Source: Saprospiraceae bacterium
Lineage (GTDB): Bacteria > Bacteroidota > Bacteroidia > Chitinophagales > Saprospiraceae
Direction of reading: 5' to 3'
Length of the DNA: 64,000 bases
Assembly: GCA_026129545.1 (NCBI GenBank)
Contig: JAHCHX010000001.1
Coordinates: 2,417,501 to 2,481,500 of the forward strand
The notes beneath the pieces are model-generated. The model was not told the DNA's origin and ran no database searches. It was given only the letters and a program-made list of their open reading frames with translations. Below, in pieces: positions 1 to 9,300 of this stretch. The stretch's first letter is position 1, and each line of letters starts with the position of its first letter. The translations under genes were made by a program, and so were the position numbers.

Positions 1-985
1 CATGACCGGTTATCAGGAAATTTTCACCGACCCCTCTTACACCGGGCAAGTGCTGGTCGCCACCAACGTTCACATCGGCAACTACGGCATTAAAAAGCAA
101 GAGGTTGAAAGCGACAGCGTGAAAATCGCGGGATTCGTGTGTCGCAATTTCAACGTGCCATATAGCCGCCTGTTGGCCGACAAAAGCATCCAAGATTATT
201 TTGAACAGGAAGGCGTGGTGGCCATCCACGACGTGGACACCAGGGCGCTCGTGCAGCATATCCGCCAACGCGGCGCGATGAACTGCATCATCTCTTCCGA
301 AACGGACGATGTGTCCGAACTGAAAAAACGACTCGATGCCACACCCCCCATGGCTGGGCTTGAACTTTCGAGCCATGTGACCACGAGAGAGCCTTACTTC
401 ATCGGCAACGAAAACGCTCGGTTTCGCGTGGCAGTCATGGATTTCGGAGTCAAGAAGAACATACTGCGATGTTTCGAGCAGCGCGACTGCTACCTGAAAG
501 TTTTTCCGGCAAAAACTGATTTTGAAGAAATAAAAACTTGGAACCCGCACGGCTATTTTCTCTCCAACGGCCCCGGCGACCCGGCCTCCATGCCCTACGC
601 GGTGGAAACGGTGAAAAAAATGCTTGCCGACGGAAAGCCGCTCTTCGGCATCTGCTTGGGCCAGCAATTGCTCGCCTTGGCGGCTGGCTTGCCCACCTAC
701 AAACTGCATCATGGGCATCGCGGGCTGAATCATCCGGTGAAAAACCTGCTATCGGGAAAATGCGAAGTGACCAGCCAAAATCACGGCTTCGGCGTGCTCG
801 AACAAGCCGTCTATGACGCGCCCTCCGTCGTGGAAGCCACGCATATCAATCTGAACGACCACACGGTGGAGGGGATTCGACTGAAAAATCACCCGGCATT
901 CAGCGTCCAGTATCACCCGGAAGCCAGCCCCGGCCCACACGATGCGCGTTACCTGTTCGACGAGTTTGTGGGTATGCTGGCGTAG
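1..985 (+). CDS. carA: Carbamoyl-phosphate synthase small subunit (5' end missing)
   Basis: This is the glutamine amidotransferase subunit that supplies ammonia to CarB for carbamoyl phosphate (arginine and pyrimidine synthesis). The reading frame is open at the window edge. The first visible residues, MTGYQEIFTDPSYTGQV, match the internal CarA motif found some 35-45 residues from the usual start, so the true start lies outside the window. The class I amidotransferase domain is complete: the nucleophile Cys lies in GICLGQQ, and the His and Glu of the triad lie in QYHPEASPGP near the C-terminus. No carB is adjacent. dapD follows 57 bases downstream on the same strand. Family assignment is secure. 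Confidence 0.96.
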   Translation, partial: MTGYQEIFTDPSYTGQVLVATNVHIGNYGIKKQEVESDSVKIAGFVCRNFNVPYSRLLADKSIQDYFEQEGVVAIHDVDTRALVQHIRQRGAMNCIISSETDDVSELKKRLDATPPMAGLELSSHVTTREPYFIGNENARFRVAVMDFGVKKNILRCFEQRDCYLKVFPAKTDFEEIKTWNPHGYFLSNGPGDPASMPYAVETVKKMLADGKPLFGICLGQQLLALAAGLPTYKLHHGHRGLNHPVKNLLSGKCEVTSQNHGFGVLEQAVYDAPSVVEATHINLNDHTVEGIRLKNHPAFSVQYHPEASPGPHDARYLFDEFVGMLA

Positions 986-1042
986 GACGAAAGCACAAGC
1001 CAACCTCGGCAACATCTCATTGATTATTAGCACATCAGCAGC

Positions 1043-1852
1043 ATGCAAGAAATTATTGAATCTGCTTGGGACGACCGCTCGCTTCTTCAAAATTGGGAAG
1101 TGAAAAAAGCCATCCGCGAAGTGATAGCGGCACTTGACGCGGGCGAACTGCGCGTCGCGGAGCCGCAGGCCGATGGCATTTGGCTTACCCACGAATGGCT
1201 CAAAAAAGCCATCCTGCTTTATTTCCCCATCCAAGAAATGCAGACGATAGAGGTAGGGCCATTTGAGTTTCATGATAAAATCCCGCTCAAAATAGGTTTT
1301 GAGGAAAAAGGCGTGCGCGTGGTGCCGCAAGCGTTGGCGCGTTATGGCTCTTTCATCGAAAAGGGCGCGATTCTCATGCCCTCATACGTCAACATCGGGG
1401 CTTGGGTGGGTAGCGGCACGATGGTGGATACCTGGGCGACCGTCGGTTCGTGCGCGCAGATAGGCCGCAACGTGCATCTAGCGGGCGGCGTAGGCATTGG
1501 CGGTGTGCTGGAGCCGCCGCAGGCCACACCGACCATCATCGAGGATGATTGTTTCATCGGCTCTCGCTGCATTGTGGTGGAGGGCGTTCATGTGGAGCGG
1601 GAGGCTGTGTTGGGCGCCAATGTGGTGCTCACGCAAAGCACGCACATCATTGACGTGACTGGCTCAAAGCCTGTCATGCTCAAAGGGCGGGTGCCAGCCC
1701 GCTCGGTGGTGATTCCGGGCACCTATGCCAAGCAATTTCCCGCTGGGGAATATCAAGTCGCATGCGCCCTCATCATCGGGCAGCGCAAAGAAAGCACCGA
1801 CAAAAAAGTCTCGCTCAACGACGTGTTGCGCGAATATCAAGTGAGCGGCTAA
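1043..1852 (+). CDS. dapD: 2,3,4,5-tetrahydropyridine-2,6-dicarboxylate N-succinyltransferase
   Basis: DapD transfers succinate from succinyl-CoA to tetrahydrodipicolinate in the succinylase branch of lysine and diaminopimelate synthesis. The 269-aa product has the normal length for the family. An N-terminal helical region is followed by a left-handed parallel beta-helix made of hexapeptide repeats (around residues 105-210, for example GAWVGSGTMVDTWATVGSCA) and the family-typical segment GGVGIGGVLEPPQA. The ATG start directly precedes the conserved N-terminus QEIIESAWDDRS. It lies between carA and the RDD gene on the same strand with short gaps (57 and 18 bases), so cotranscription is likely. 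Confidence 0.96.
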   Translation: MQEIIESAWDDRSLLQNWEVKKAIREVIAALDAGELRVAEPQADGIWLTHEWLKKAILLYFPIQEMQTIEVGPFEFHDKIPLKIGFEEKGVRVVPQALARYGSFIEKGAILMPSYVNIGAWVGSGTMVDTWATVGSCAQIGRNVHLAGGVGIGGVLEPPQATPTIIEDDCFIGSRCIVVEGVHVEREAVLGANVVLTQSTHIIDVTGSKPVMLKGRVPARSVVIPGTYAKQFPAGEYQVACALIIGQRKESTDKKVSLNDVLREYQVSG

Positions 1853-1870
1853 CCCTTTTCGCAACAACGC

Positions 1871-2608
1871 ATGAACAAAACCATCGAAATCACGACCACG
1901 CAGAACGTGACCATCGAGTACGAGCTGGCGCCCCTGCGCGAGCGGATGCTCGCATGGCTCCTCGATTTGCTAATTGTGATATTCGGATACATACTGCTGT
2001 TTCAACTGTTGGGCCGTGTGTTCGGAAGACTTGACGACGAGGCCATCGCGCTTTTCCTGCTACCGTTGTTGATTTATTTTCTCTACAACATTTTTTTTGA
2101 AATCTGGAACAGCGGGCAAACCCCCGGCAAGATGGCAACCAACATCAAAGTCGTGCGCCTCGACGGCAAAGACCCTGAGTGGAGCGACGTGATGCTGCGA
2201 GCCTTGCTACAGTTGGTGGACACACTCTTCTCGGCTGGCGTGGTGGGGGTGCTGCTCATCAAAACGACCGGGAAAAGTCAGCGATTTGGCGACATGGCAG
2301 CCAACACATCGGTCATCAGACTGTTTGGCTCGCAATTCAACTACAGGCTGGAAGACATCTTGAGCATATCCTCGCTCGATAATTATCAACCCGTATATCC
2401 GCAAGTGCGTCGCTTGAGCGAGCGCGACATGATTTTTATCAAAAACTTGCTGGTGCGGCTTCAAAGATATCCCAACAGCGCCCACGCAGAAGCGATGGAG
2501 GACTTAGTGACGCATCTCATGCCCTTGCTCGACATCGAGCAGCGCCCGCTCGACCGGCCCAATTTTTTGAAGACGCTGTTGCGCGACTATGTCGTGCTGA
2601 CAAGGTGA
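1871..2608 (+). CDS. RDD family membrane protein
   Basis: This is a 245-aa protein with an N-terminal RDD domain. The segment LAPLRERMLAWLLDLLIV holds the family's Arg/Asp pattern at the start of the first membrane helix. A second hydrophobic segment (about residues 57-78), the conserved GQTPGKMATNIKVVR loop and a third helix (about 115-130) follow. After residue 150 the protein is soluble and mostly helical, ending in a tail rich in charged residues. RDD proteins are inner-membrane proteins, some linked to ion transport, but no substrate can be inferred. It follows dapD by 18 bases and is probably in the same transcription unit. It runs convergently into the aminotransferase gene. Confidence 0.85.
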   Translation: MNKTIEITTTQNVTIEYELAPLRERMLAWLLDLLIVIFGYILLFQLLGRVFGRLDDEAIALFLLPLLIYFLYNIFFEIWNSGQTPGKMATNIKVVRLDGKDPEWSDVMLRALLQLVDTLFSAGVVGVLLIKTTGKSQRFGDMAANTSVIRLFGSQFNYRLEDILSISSLDNYQPVYPQVRRLSERDMIFIKNLLVRLQRYPNSAHAEAMEDLVTHLMPLLDIEQRPLDRPNFLKTLLRDYVVLTR

Positions 2609-2623
2609 GCGCCGCCCCTTGCG

Positions 2624-3766
2624 CTACACTTTTTCCAACAATTTGCCCGCTTGCTCCAGCAAGTCCGCCGTTTTGGCAAAGCAGAACCGCACCACCCTTT
2701 CATCTTTTCTATCTGAATAAAAAGAAGAGACCGGAATGGCCGCCACGCCAAACTCGGTGGTGAGCCGTTTGCAAAAACCCAAATCAGGCTCGTCGGAAAT
2801 AGCTGAATAATCGAAGAGCTGGAAATAAGTGCCCTTGCAAGGGAGCGGACGGAATCTCGTGTGAGCCATCGCCTGCAAAAAGCAGTCGCGTTTTTGTTGG
2901 TAAAACTGCGGCAAGCCGAGATACTCCGTCGGGTCGGCCATGAAGTCGGCAAACGCGGCTTGCATCGGGTGGTTGGCCGAGAACACGTTGAACTGATGCA
3001 CCTTGCGAAACTCGCGGGTCAATTCCGGCGGTGCCACGCAGTAACCCGTTTTCCAGCCCGTGTTGTGATAGGTTTTTCCAAAAGAATAAACGGCCAGCGA
3101 GCGGGCATAGAGTTCGGGATAGCGCAGCACGGAAGCGTGTTGTTCGCCATCGAAAATCAAATGCTCGTACACCTCATCGCTCATCAGCAGCACATTCGTG
3201 TCGCGCAGCAGGTCATTGATGGCCAGCATGTCTGATTCGTTCAGGATAGTGCCGGTAGGGTTTTGTGGCGTGTTGATGCAAAGCATCCTCGTCCGTGGTG
3301 TGATGAGCCTGCCCACCGCCGCCCAATCCACCCGATAGTGAGGTGCCGAAAGGGCATGGACGACGGCCACGCCACCCATCGTCTCCACCGAGGGCCGATA
3401 AGAGTCATAGCAAGGCTCAAGCAGGATGACCTCGTCGCCCGGTCGGACAAAAGCGGCGATAGCGCAAAAAATCGCTTGGGTGCCGCCAGCCGTCACGGTG
3501 ATTTCAGTGTCCGGGTTGACTTTTGCACCATACATCCGCTCGATTTTTTCGGCGATGCGCTCACGCAAGGCAGGCACGCCGGGCATGGGCGAATACTGGT
3601 TGGCTCCCCGGGCGATATGCTCGGCCACCAACCGTTGCAGACGCTCGGCAGGGTCGAAATTAGGGAAACCTTGCGACAGGTTGATGGCGCCAACTTGGTT
3701 GGCAAGACCCGACATCACGGTGAAAATGGTGGTGCCGACGTTGGGCAGTTTTGAGTTGATTTGCAT
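2624..3766 (-). CDS. Methionine aminotransferase (YbdL-like PLP enzyme)
   Basis: This is a fold-type I PLP-dependent aminotransferase of 380 aa. The PLP lysine is in YSFGKTYHNTGWKTGY, the conserved proline motif is in CINTPQNPTG, and the N-terminus has INLSQGFPNF followed by the YSPMPG substrate segment. This pattern is typical of the KAT/YbdL group, which transaminates methionine with 2-oxo acids in methionine salvage; methionine preference is family knowledge and not visible directly. The ATG start lies 36 bases downstream of a TACATTTG promoter box on the same strand. It is divergent from the restriction-modification genes and convergent with the RDD gene. Confidence 0.9.
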   Translation of the reverse strand: MQINSKLPNVGTTIFTVMSGLANQVGAINLSQGFPNFDPAERLQRLVAEHIARGANQYSPMPGVPALRERIAEKIERMYGAKVNPDTEITVTAGGTQAIFCAIAAFVRPGDEVILLEPCYDSYRPSVETMGGVAVVHALSAPHYRVDWAAVGRLITPRTRMLCINTPQNPTGTILNESDMLAINDLLRDTNVLLMSDEVYEHLIFDGEQHASVLRYPELYARSLAVYSFGKTYHNTGWKTGYCVAPPELTREFRKVHQFNVFSANHPMQAAFADFMADPTEYLGLPQFYQQKRDCFLQAMAHTRFRPLPCKGTYFQLFDYSAISDEPDLGFCKRLTTEFGVAAIPVSSFYSDRKDERVVRFCFAKTADLLEQAGKLLEKV

Positions 3767-3801
3767 GGCAGGGCGCTGGCAAAAGCCATTTCAGTTTGCC
3801 G

Positions 3802-3809
3802 CAAATGTA
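3802..3809 (-). promoter_or_regulatory. Putative -7 box of the aminotransferase promoter
   Basis: On the minus strand this reads TACATTTG, an exact match to the Bacteroidota -7 consensus TA-N2-TTTG, 36 bases upstream of the aminotransferase ATG. No well-spaced -33 TTG is visible, so the call rests on the -7 box and its position. Confidence 0.45.
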
Positions 3810-3834
3810 GAAATGACTGCTTCAAGGAGATGAC

Positions 3835-3842
3835 TATCTTTG
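3835..3842 (+). promoter_or_regulatory. Putative -7 box of the restriction-modification promoter
   Basis: TATCTTTG matches the Bacteroidota -7 consensus TA-N2-TTTG exactly and lies 35 bases upstream of the chosen ATG of the restriction gene. A -33 TTG at standard spacing is not evident. It faces away from the aminotransferase promoter 25 bases to its left. Confidence 0.45.
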
Positions 3843-3877
3843 CGTCATTTGAAGTTAATTCATATTGATTGTTTTGT

Positions 3878-4948
3878 ATGTCGGCAGGGCTTTTTGGACT
3901 CGTCAACTCTAACAGGGATTTCTCAAAATCCGTTAGTTGGGGAAAAAATCAGTTTAATTCTTCATTTCCCACAGCCCTGCTGTGTTATATGCAGCATAAT
4001 GCATTGCCCAGTGTTTATCTTAAATACGATGCCAACGGAGCTGTAATCCAAGAACACATTGACACAAATGACGTGTTCGGGATGAATTGGAATGCGCCAG
4101 ATATTTTCTTCGGATTTGAGCAGGAATATATGCCCTTCAATGACGTATTGGCAGGTAGAAGTTATCCAATTGATTTGGTCATAAAAAATCAATCAACAAA
4201 TAAGTATGTGAGGGCACTTGAAATAAAGCTGACGGCGATACCTGACAATACGACTTCTGGATTTGAGCAGCAACGATATGGGGCGGAGTTAGTCATACGA
4301 ACACCTACTATCGCATACATCGCTTCAAGCATTTGCCTTTTTTTCAAGAACAAGCGGCACATATTGCGAAACATCATGGATACTCATTTAGACAATATCC
4401 GAGACTGGGTCAATAGCCACGAGGTGCTGCTTAGCCTCCCTAAAATGTTGGACATAGCCAAAGGCGTGTGTTCGGAAATGGAAAAATATCAGACCCCATT
4501 GATAGTGCAGCCAATTTGGAAAACAAAGGGCAAGTCCCCCATATTGGAAGACCACTGCCTTGATGTATTCGTTTGGAGTGACGTATCATTCTTGTATTTG
4601 TTGTTGGAACGTATCGGGCCAAAAGAGACGAGAGCGCAGGAAGTGAGCAGACCGATAAGAACAATGATTTGGGTGGTGAAAATGCTTTATGATTTCAACC
4701 GAACGGGCATGGTCAATGCGGGTGAAATTATGGATAGGCTGTCTTATGGGCCGAAAAATGACAAAGCACTTGCCATTAACGGAAATGTGACAAGCAAATA
4801 CCTTCAAAACGACTTTATTTTGCAACCTCGCGTTTCGAAGATTGAGATAAAAAACATCATACAGGGAAATGGAGTTAAATACCTTAGCCCTGAGAGGAGG
4901 TTTGACTCTTCCATCGTAAACGACCCGGATTTATATGAGAACCATTGA
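3878..4948 (+). CDS. HindVP-like type II restriction endonuclease
   Basis: The 356-aa product resembles the HindVP restriction endonuclease family. The N-terminal signature LFGLVNSNRDFS...WGKNQFNSSFPTAL is characteristic. A PD-(D/E)XK-type catalytic core is visible as Asp99, then Glu115 and Lys117 in ALEIKLTAIPDN. The ATG at 3878 was preferred over an in-frame TTG nine bases upstream because the family signature starts directly after it. The next gene is a cytosine-5 methyltransferase whose ATG overlaps this gene's end by 14 bases, as expected for a coupled RM pair. The gene is visibly richer in A+T and in AAA, ATA and TTA codons than its neighbours, which suggests acquisition by transfer. 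HindVP cuts GRCGYC; the same specificity here is inference. Confidence 0.87.
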   Translation: MSAGLFGLVNSNRDFSKSVSWGKNQFNSSFPTALLCYMQHNALPSVYLKYDANGAVIQEHIDTNDVFGMNWNAPDIFFGFEQEYMPFNDVLAGRSYPIDLVIKNQSTNKYVRALEIKLTAIPDNTTSGFEQQRYGAELVIRTPTIAYIASSICLFFKNKRHILRNIMDTHLDNIRDWVNSHEVLLSLPKMLDIAKGVCSEMEKYQTPLIVQPIWKTKGKSPILEDHCLDVFVWSDVSFLYLLLERIGPKETRAQEVSRPIRTMIWVVKMLYDFNRTGMVNAGEIMDRLSYGPKNDKALAINGNVTSKYLQNDFILQPRVSKIEIKNIIQGNGVKYLSPERRFDSSIVNDPDLYENH

Positions 4949-5915
4949 CCTTTTCGCTGGATGTGGCGGTTTGTCTCTCGGATTTGAGAGTTCAGGCTTT
5001 GAGATAGTGGCTGCCTTTGACTCGTGGCAGGCAGCCATCAATACATACCAGCTGAACTTCAAACACCCGATTGTTTGCGCGGACCTCTCCAATAAAATGG
5101 TGCAAGAGCATATTGCAAGCATAGAGGCCGACCTGATTATCGGCGGGCCTCCTTGTCAAGATTTTTCAAGTGCCGGCAAGAGAGACGAGAATTTAGGCAG
5201 AGGGGACTTGTCGGTCACGTTTGCTGAGATTGTGGCATTGTGTGCGCCTAAATACTTCGTGATGGAAAATGTAGAAAGAATCGTCAAATCCAACAAACTG
5301 GTAGAGGCCAAGCAAATTTTTAAAGAAGCGGGATACAACATGTACTGGAATGTCCTTGACGCAAGTCTTTGTGGCGTACCGCAAGCGAGGAAACGATTTT
5401 TTTTGGTCGGAGCAAAAAACCTGAACCCATTGATGTTTGAAGGGATACTCAGAAAAAAATTGGCCTCCAAGCCCCTTACCTTGAGAGAATACATGGGAAA
5501 CGAGTTAGACATAGAGTATTATTATCGCCATCCTAGAAGTTATGCCCGAAGAGGTATTTTCAGCATAGATGAGCCGAGTCCGACTATTAGGGGGGTCAAT
5601 CGCCCGATACCTCAGGGGTATCCCGGCCATCCCGGTGACCCTGTGCACGTAAGTGAAAAATTAAGACCACTTACTTTTGAAGAACGCGCTCGCGTTCAGA
5701 CATTCCCACCAGATTTTAAATTCTGGGGAAACAAATCGGAAAGGGAGCAACAGATTGGCAACGCTGTGCCAGTAAATTTGGCAAAATTCATAGCCAACGT
5801 ACTCATGGAATACGACGAGCTCGTCACCCATCAATACGAATTTGCCAATGGCGCCGAAGTTTTTGCCATGGAACCAGTGTTGTCTTACTCGCCTAACCCA
5901 ATTGGGAGCAGATAG
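4935..5915 (+). CDS. DNA (cytosine-5-)-methyltransferase of the RM pair
   Basis: This is a C5-cytosine DNA methyltransferase of 326 aa. The canonical motifs appear in order: motif I DLFAGCGGLSLGFE (residues 5-18), motif IV GGPPCQDFS with catalytic Cys74, motif VI ENVER, motif VIII QARKRFF, and motif X QIGNAVPVNLA near the C-terminus. The target-recognition region lies between motifs VIII and X. It should protect host DNA from the endonuclease encoded just upstream, with which it overlaps by 14 bases in a different frame. Base composition is A+T-rich like its partner. It ends 14 bases before the convergent pterin dehydratase gene. Confidence 0.94.
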   Translation: MRTIDLFAGCGGLSLGFESSGFEIVAAFDSWQAAINTYQLNFKHPIVCADLSNKMVQEHIASIEADLIIGGPPCQDFSSAGKRDENLGRGDLSVTFAEIVALCAPKYFVMENVERIVKSNKLVEAKQIFKEAGYNMYWNVLDASLCGVPQARKRFFLVGAKNLNPLMFEGILRKKLASKPLTLREYMGNELDIEYYYRHPRSYARRGIFSIDEPSPTIRGVNRPIPQGYPGHPGDPVHVSEKLRPLTFEERARVQTFPPDFKFWGNKSEREQQIGNAVPVNLAKFIANVLMEYDELVTHQYEFANGAEVFAMEPVLSYSPNPIGSR

Positions 5916-5929
5916 AGTGCCGTCCCAGA

Positions 5930-6172
5930 TTAGCTATATTTCCGAAATATCACATCAATCGCTGCCGCCAACTGTCGGTCCTTGTCCGTCACGATATTGC
6001 CCGCGTCGTGCGTCGTGAGCTGAATCTCGACAGTGTTCCACACATTGCTCCAATTGGGGTGATGATTGTGTTTTTCGGCGGCAAAAGCCACCTCCGTCAT
6101 GAACGCGAAAGCCTCGGCAAAATCCTTGAACTTAAAGGTGCGTTGCAGCCGATTTTTTTCTTCTTGCCACAT
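5930..6172 (-). CDS. 4a-hydroxytetrahydrobiopterin dehydratase (PCD/DCoH family)
   Basis: This 80-aa protein belongs to the pterin-4a-carbinolamine dehydratase family. The signature [20 protein letters not shown] followed by [13 protein letters not shown] carries the catalytic histidines. The ATG at 6172 was chosen over an upstream in-frame start because [15 protein letters not shown] aligns with the usual family beginning and gives the normal length. In the family it recycles pterin cofactor after aromatic amino acid hydroxylation; no hydroxylase gene is in the window. It sits between the RM pair and the TIR gene and is divergent from the latter, with about 150 bases between their starts. 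Confidence 0.92.
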   Translation of the reverse strand: MWQEEKNRLQRTFKFKDFAEAFAFMTEVAFAAEKHNHHPNWSNVWNTVEIQLTTHDAGNIVTDKDRQLAAAIDVIFRKYS

Positions 6173-6325
6173 GGTTGAATGTGTTGAAATCTGTGAAACA
6201 GGGAAATACAATTGGCGGAGAAAGGTTCATGCCACATGAGTTATTGAGCGGCAGCGCGACAATTCTCGGTCAAAAATTGGAAAACCGCCAGCGATATTTT
6301 GATTTTTGCCCCCCAAACCCGCGCC

Positions 6326-9300
6326 ATGCCCAATCCGCTACCGCTCCATATTTTTGTTTCCTACGACCAAAAGGACAGTGCTGCCGCACAAGACCTCGTG
6401 CGGCAACTCAATCTCGCTTTTGCCACAACGGATTTCACGCTCGTCTTTTGGAACAAAGAAGAAGTGCCTGCGGAGGAATTCCGCGCCAAGGCCAAGGCTT
6501 TTTTGGAAAAAACCAACTTGTTCGTCGCGGTGCTTTCCATGAACTATGAAGACACCCCGGATGTGCGCTGGGAGGCCGCCACAGCCGTGGAGGTGCAACG
6601 CGGCCGCCCCACCCTTCAAATACTGACAGTGCAGGCGCGCGCGGCAGCGGTGCCAGCGGTGCTTGCCCCCTACAAAGCGGCGCTTCCTGCCAGCGAGACC
6701 ATCGAGCAGCATGGCTTTGCCCGCGACCGCCAGCTGCTCCGTACCGTGGAGGCTGCCAAAGAGGTGCTGGCTGCCACCCCACGCTCCAACGACTTGCCCG
6801 TAGCCAAAGTGGAACTGCCCCTCGCCATCGAGGATGTGCGCGAGCGCCTGCTCGCTCAGACCGACCGCATCAATCATGCCCCGCTCTTGGCATTGCTCAA
6901 GCGACTTATCGAAAGCGTCAAGACCAAGCGCGTGGTGCTCGACATCGAGGAAAAATTCAAGCAGCTGCGCGAGCAAACCCGCTTGTCCCAAATCAACATT
7001 GACGAGCTGAAGGAAAAAGCAAGGCCCATCGAGCTCGAACTGCAACACCTCATCCGCGGGTTGCCGGAGGCCGACCTGGCGAAAGGCTGGAAAGACGTCT
7101 TCATTCGCGACTATTTTCATTTCGTGCCCGGCAGCCGAGCCATCAGCACGGTGCCGCCATTTTTTGTGCCCGCCGACGAAATCGCCATTCCCGATACGCT
7201 CAACCTGCCCGTTGGCCCACGCGAACAAGAGGCTTTGGAGCAAATCGGCCTGCTTTCTTTTGAACAAAAAAGCGATTTCCGTCGCAGCCTGCTCTTGGCG
7301 AGGGATGCCTTGGCCGTAAAAAATTACGCACAGGCATACTCGCTTTGCGACCACGTTCGCACGCGCATTGACCCCCAATCGGCCCAGCTCTACGAATATC
7401 TGCTCATCACTTTCATGCAGAAAGAAACACCAGAGCGAATCCTGCGGGAAGCCGCCAAGGGCAACGACCGAATGTTGCAATTCGTCCTGCTCTATGCGGA
7501 GCGATACCGCAAGTATCAGCGCGACGGCAAGTGCCCTTCTTCCACGGGTTTGCACAATCTGGCCATCGCTTCCGAAAGCCTTTCAGATATGGCCCTTCGG
7601 ATTTATTATCAATTCCCCAACGACTCGATACTCCACACGGGCAAACACGCGGAGGACAAGCCCGACAACCGAAACACACTCCGCATCATTCTCGACAACA
7701 CGCTGAAAATCTGTCGCCTGGTGTATCCCTCCGAGGAGCTGCTGGAAGCGGCGGTGGTGGAGTCGTGTGGCGGCGGCAAGTACCACTGGGTCAAAAACGT
7801 GGAGGTGGTGGGCGGCTTTTTCCAGTTCGCGCCATTGGGCAACTACGACTTGTTGGGCGAAATCCAAGAGCTGCTCGATATGTTGCAGGGCATGGAGGCC
7901 GATGATTTGACCAAAATCGTGAAGCAAGGCGACCTGCTGCGCGAAGATTTGTATTTCAGTCTTTTCGCCAAGCGCCAAGTGCTGGCCCAGCAAATTGCCG
8001 AGGATGAGAAGCGCCGTCGCCCCTACACCGACCAGCGGCTTTCGGTCGTTCGGTTTGTCCATGCGTGTTTGCTGGGCGCCGAGATGTTTGGCGATGTGGA
8101 CAAAGACGGCAGAGGGCAATCGTTTTATCGCATGGCACTCGAATACCTGTTGCCGGAGCTTCTTTTCCCGGCTGCTCAGGTCGCAGGCACGGCGGACTCG
8201 TCGCTCCGCTGGTTCGACCTGGACGAGCACGGCACGGTGCGCAACCACGCCGACTGCGCTCTTTATGACTTCGACGCTCAGGCCATCGTGGAAAAAATAG
8301 TGCACGACATGGCTGGCAACGCTGGCTGGCTTCAGGTGCAACCCAATATCAAGGAAGCGGTGTACCTGCTCTTTGTGGCCGACACCAACGCTGAATACGA
8401 AGCAGTAAAAAAGGGTCTTGAATGGACGGATTTTCGGCGCTTGAGCGACGAGGACGCACGCCGGAGATTGGTGAACTGCCTCCGCCGATGGGTGATAGCC
8501 TATCGAGCATACCCCGAGCGAGGGCGGATTTTTTTGGAAAACTGCGTGCGCGAGCTCGTGGGCGATGGCCTGATGTTGTGGCTGCATCACGACCCCGACA
8601 AGTTGGCCGCTCATCCGCACAGCCGCGCCCTTGGATATGATGCGCAAGCCGCGCTGAAAATGATTCACGATTGGTTGCTGGAACAACACCGCCCGGAAGA
8701 TTTATTCTGGACGGAGGAGAAATTGCGCCAGACGATTGCCAGCAACCTCTACGCCCAAAGCATCTTGCCGAATTATGAGCGCATCAAGCCAGGCGACGAG
8801 CGCCAGCGCCCCGCGACGGCCCGGCTCCTGCGCGAGGCGATGAGCAACTATCGCTTGCATCCCGAAGCGCGGTTTTTGGACCTCGTGTGGCGCGAACTGA
8901 CGGAAGAGCGAAAATTTTGCTGGCTCAACATTTCAAAAGAAGGCAAAGAGACTGCATTTGCCACGCTCGGCGGCTTCGACCCCGCTGCCGTGTTGCGCGA
9001 ATTGAACGAAACCCACCCCGAACACTTCCGTCTCTTGACGGCGCGCGAACGCATCGCCGACCACCGCCACGCCAACCAACAAGAACGTTATTATCGGGAA
9101 ATCAGCGAGTTTCGCCACGAAAACCGCCGATTGGAACGCGAAATCGCTATTGACATCATCCGCAACATCAAAGGCATTTACCTCTATTTCCCCAAACAGG
9201 AATATCTCGAATTGCCCCTCCGCGAGCTCACCGGCAAAGGTCGCATCCGATGGAACGCCCACTTCCTCGGCCTCTTCCCGCTCGCCGAAAACCACTACGA

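Noticed and set aside
6338..7555. Long 405-aa open frame antisense to the TIR gene
   Set aside because: It mirrors the codon phase of the G+C-rich TIR gene, has a His/Gln-rich composition without domain features, and lies wholly inside a well-supported gene.
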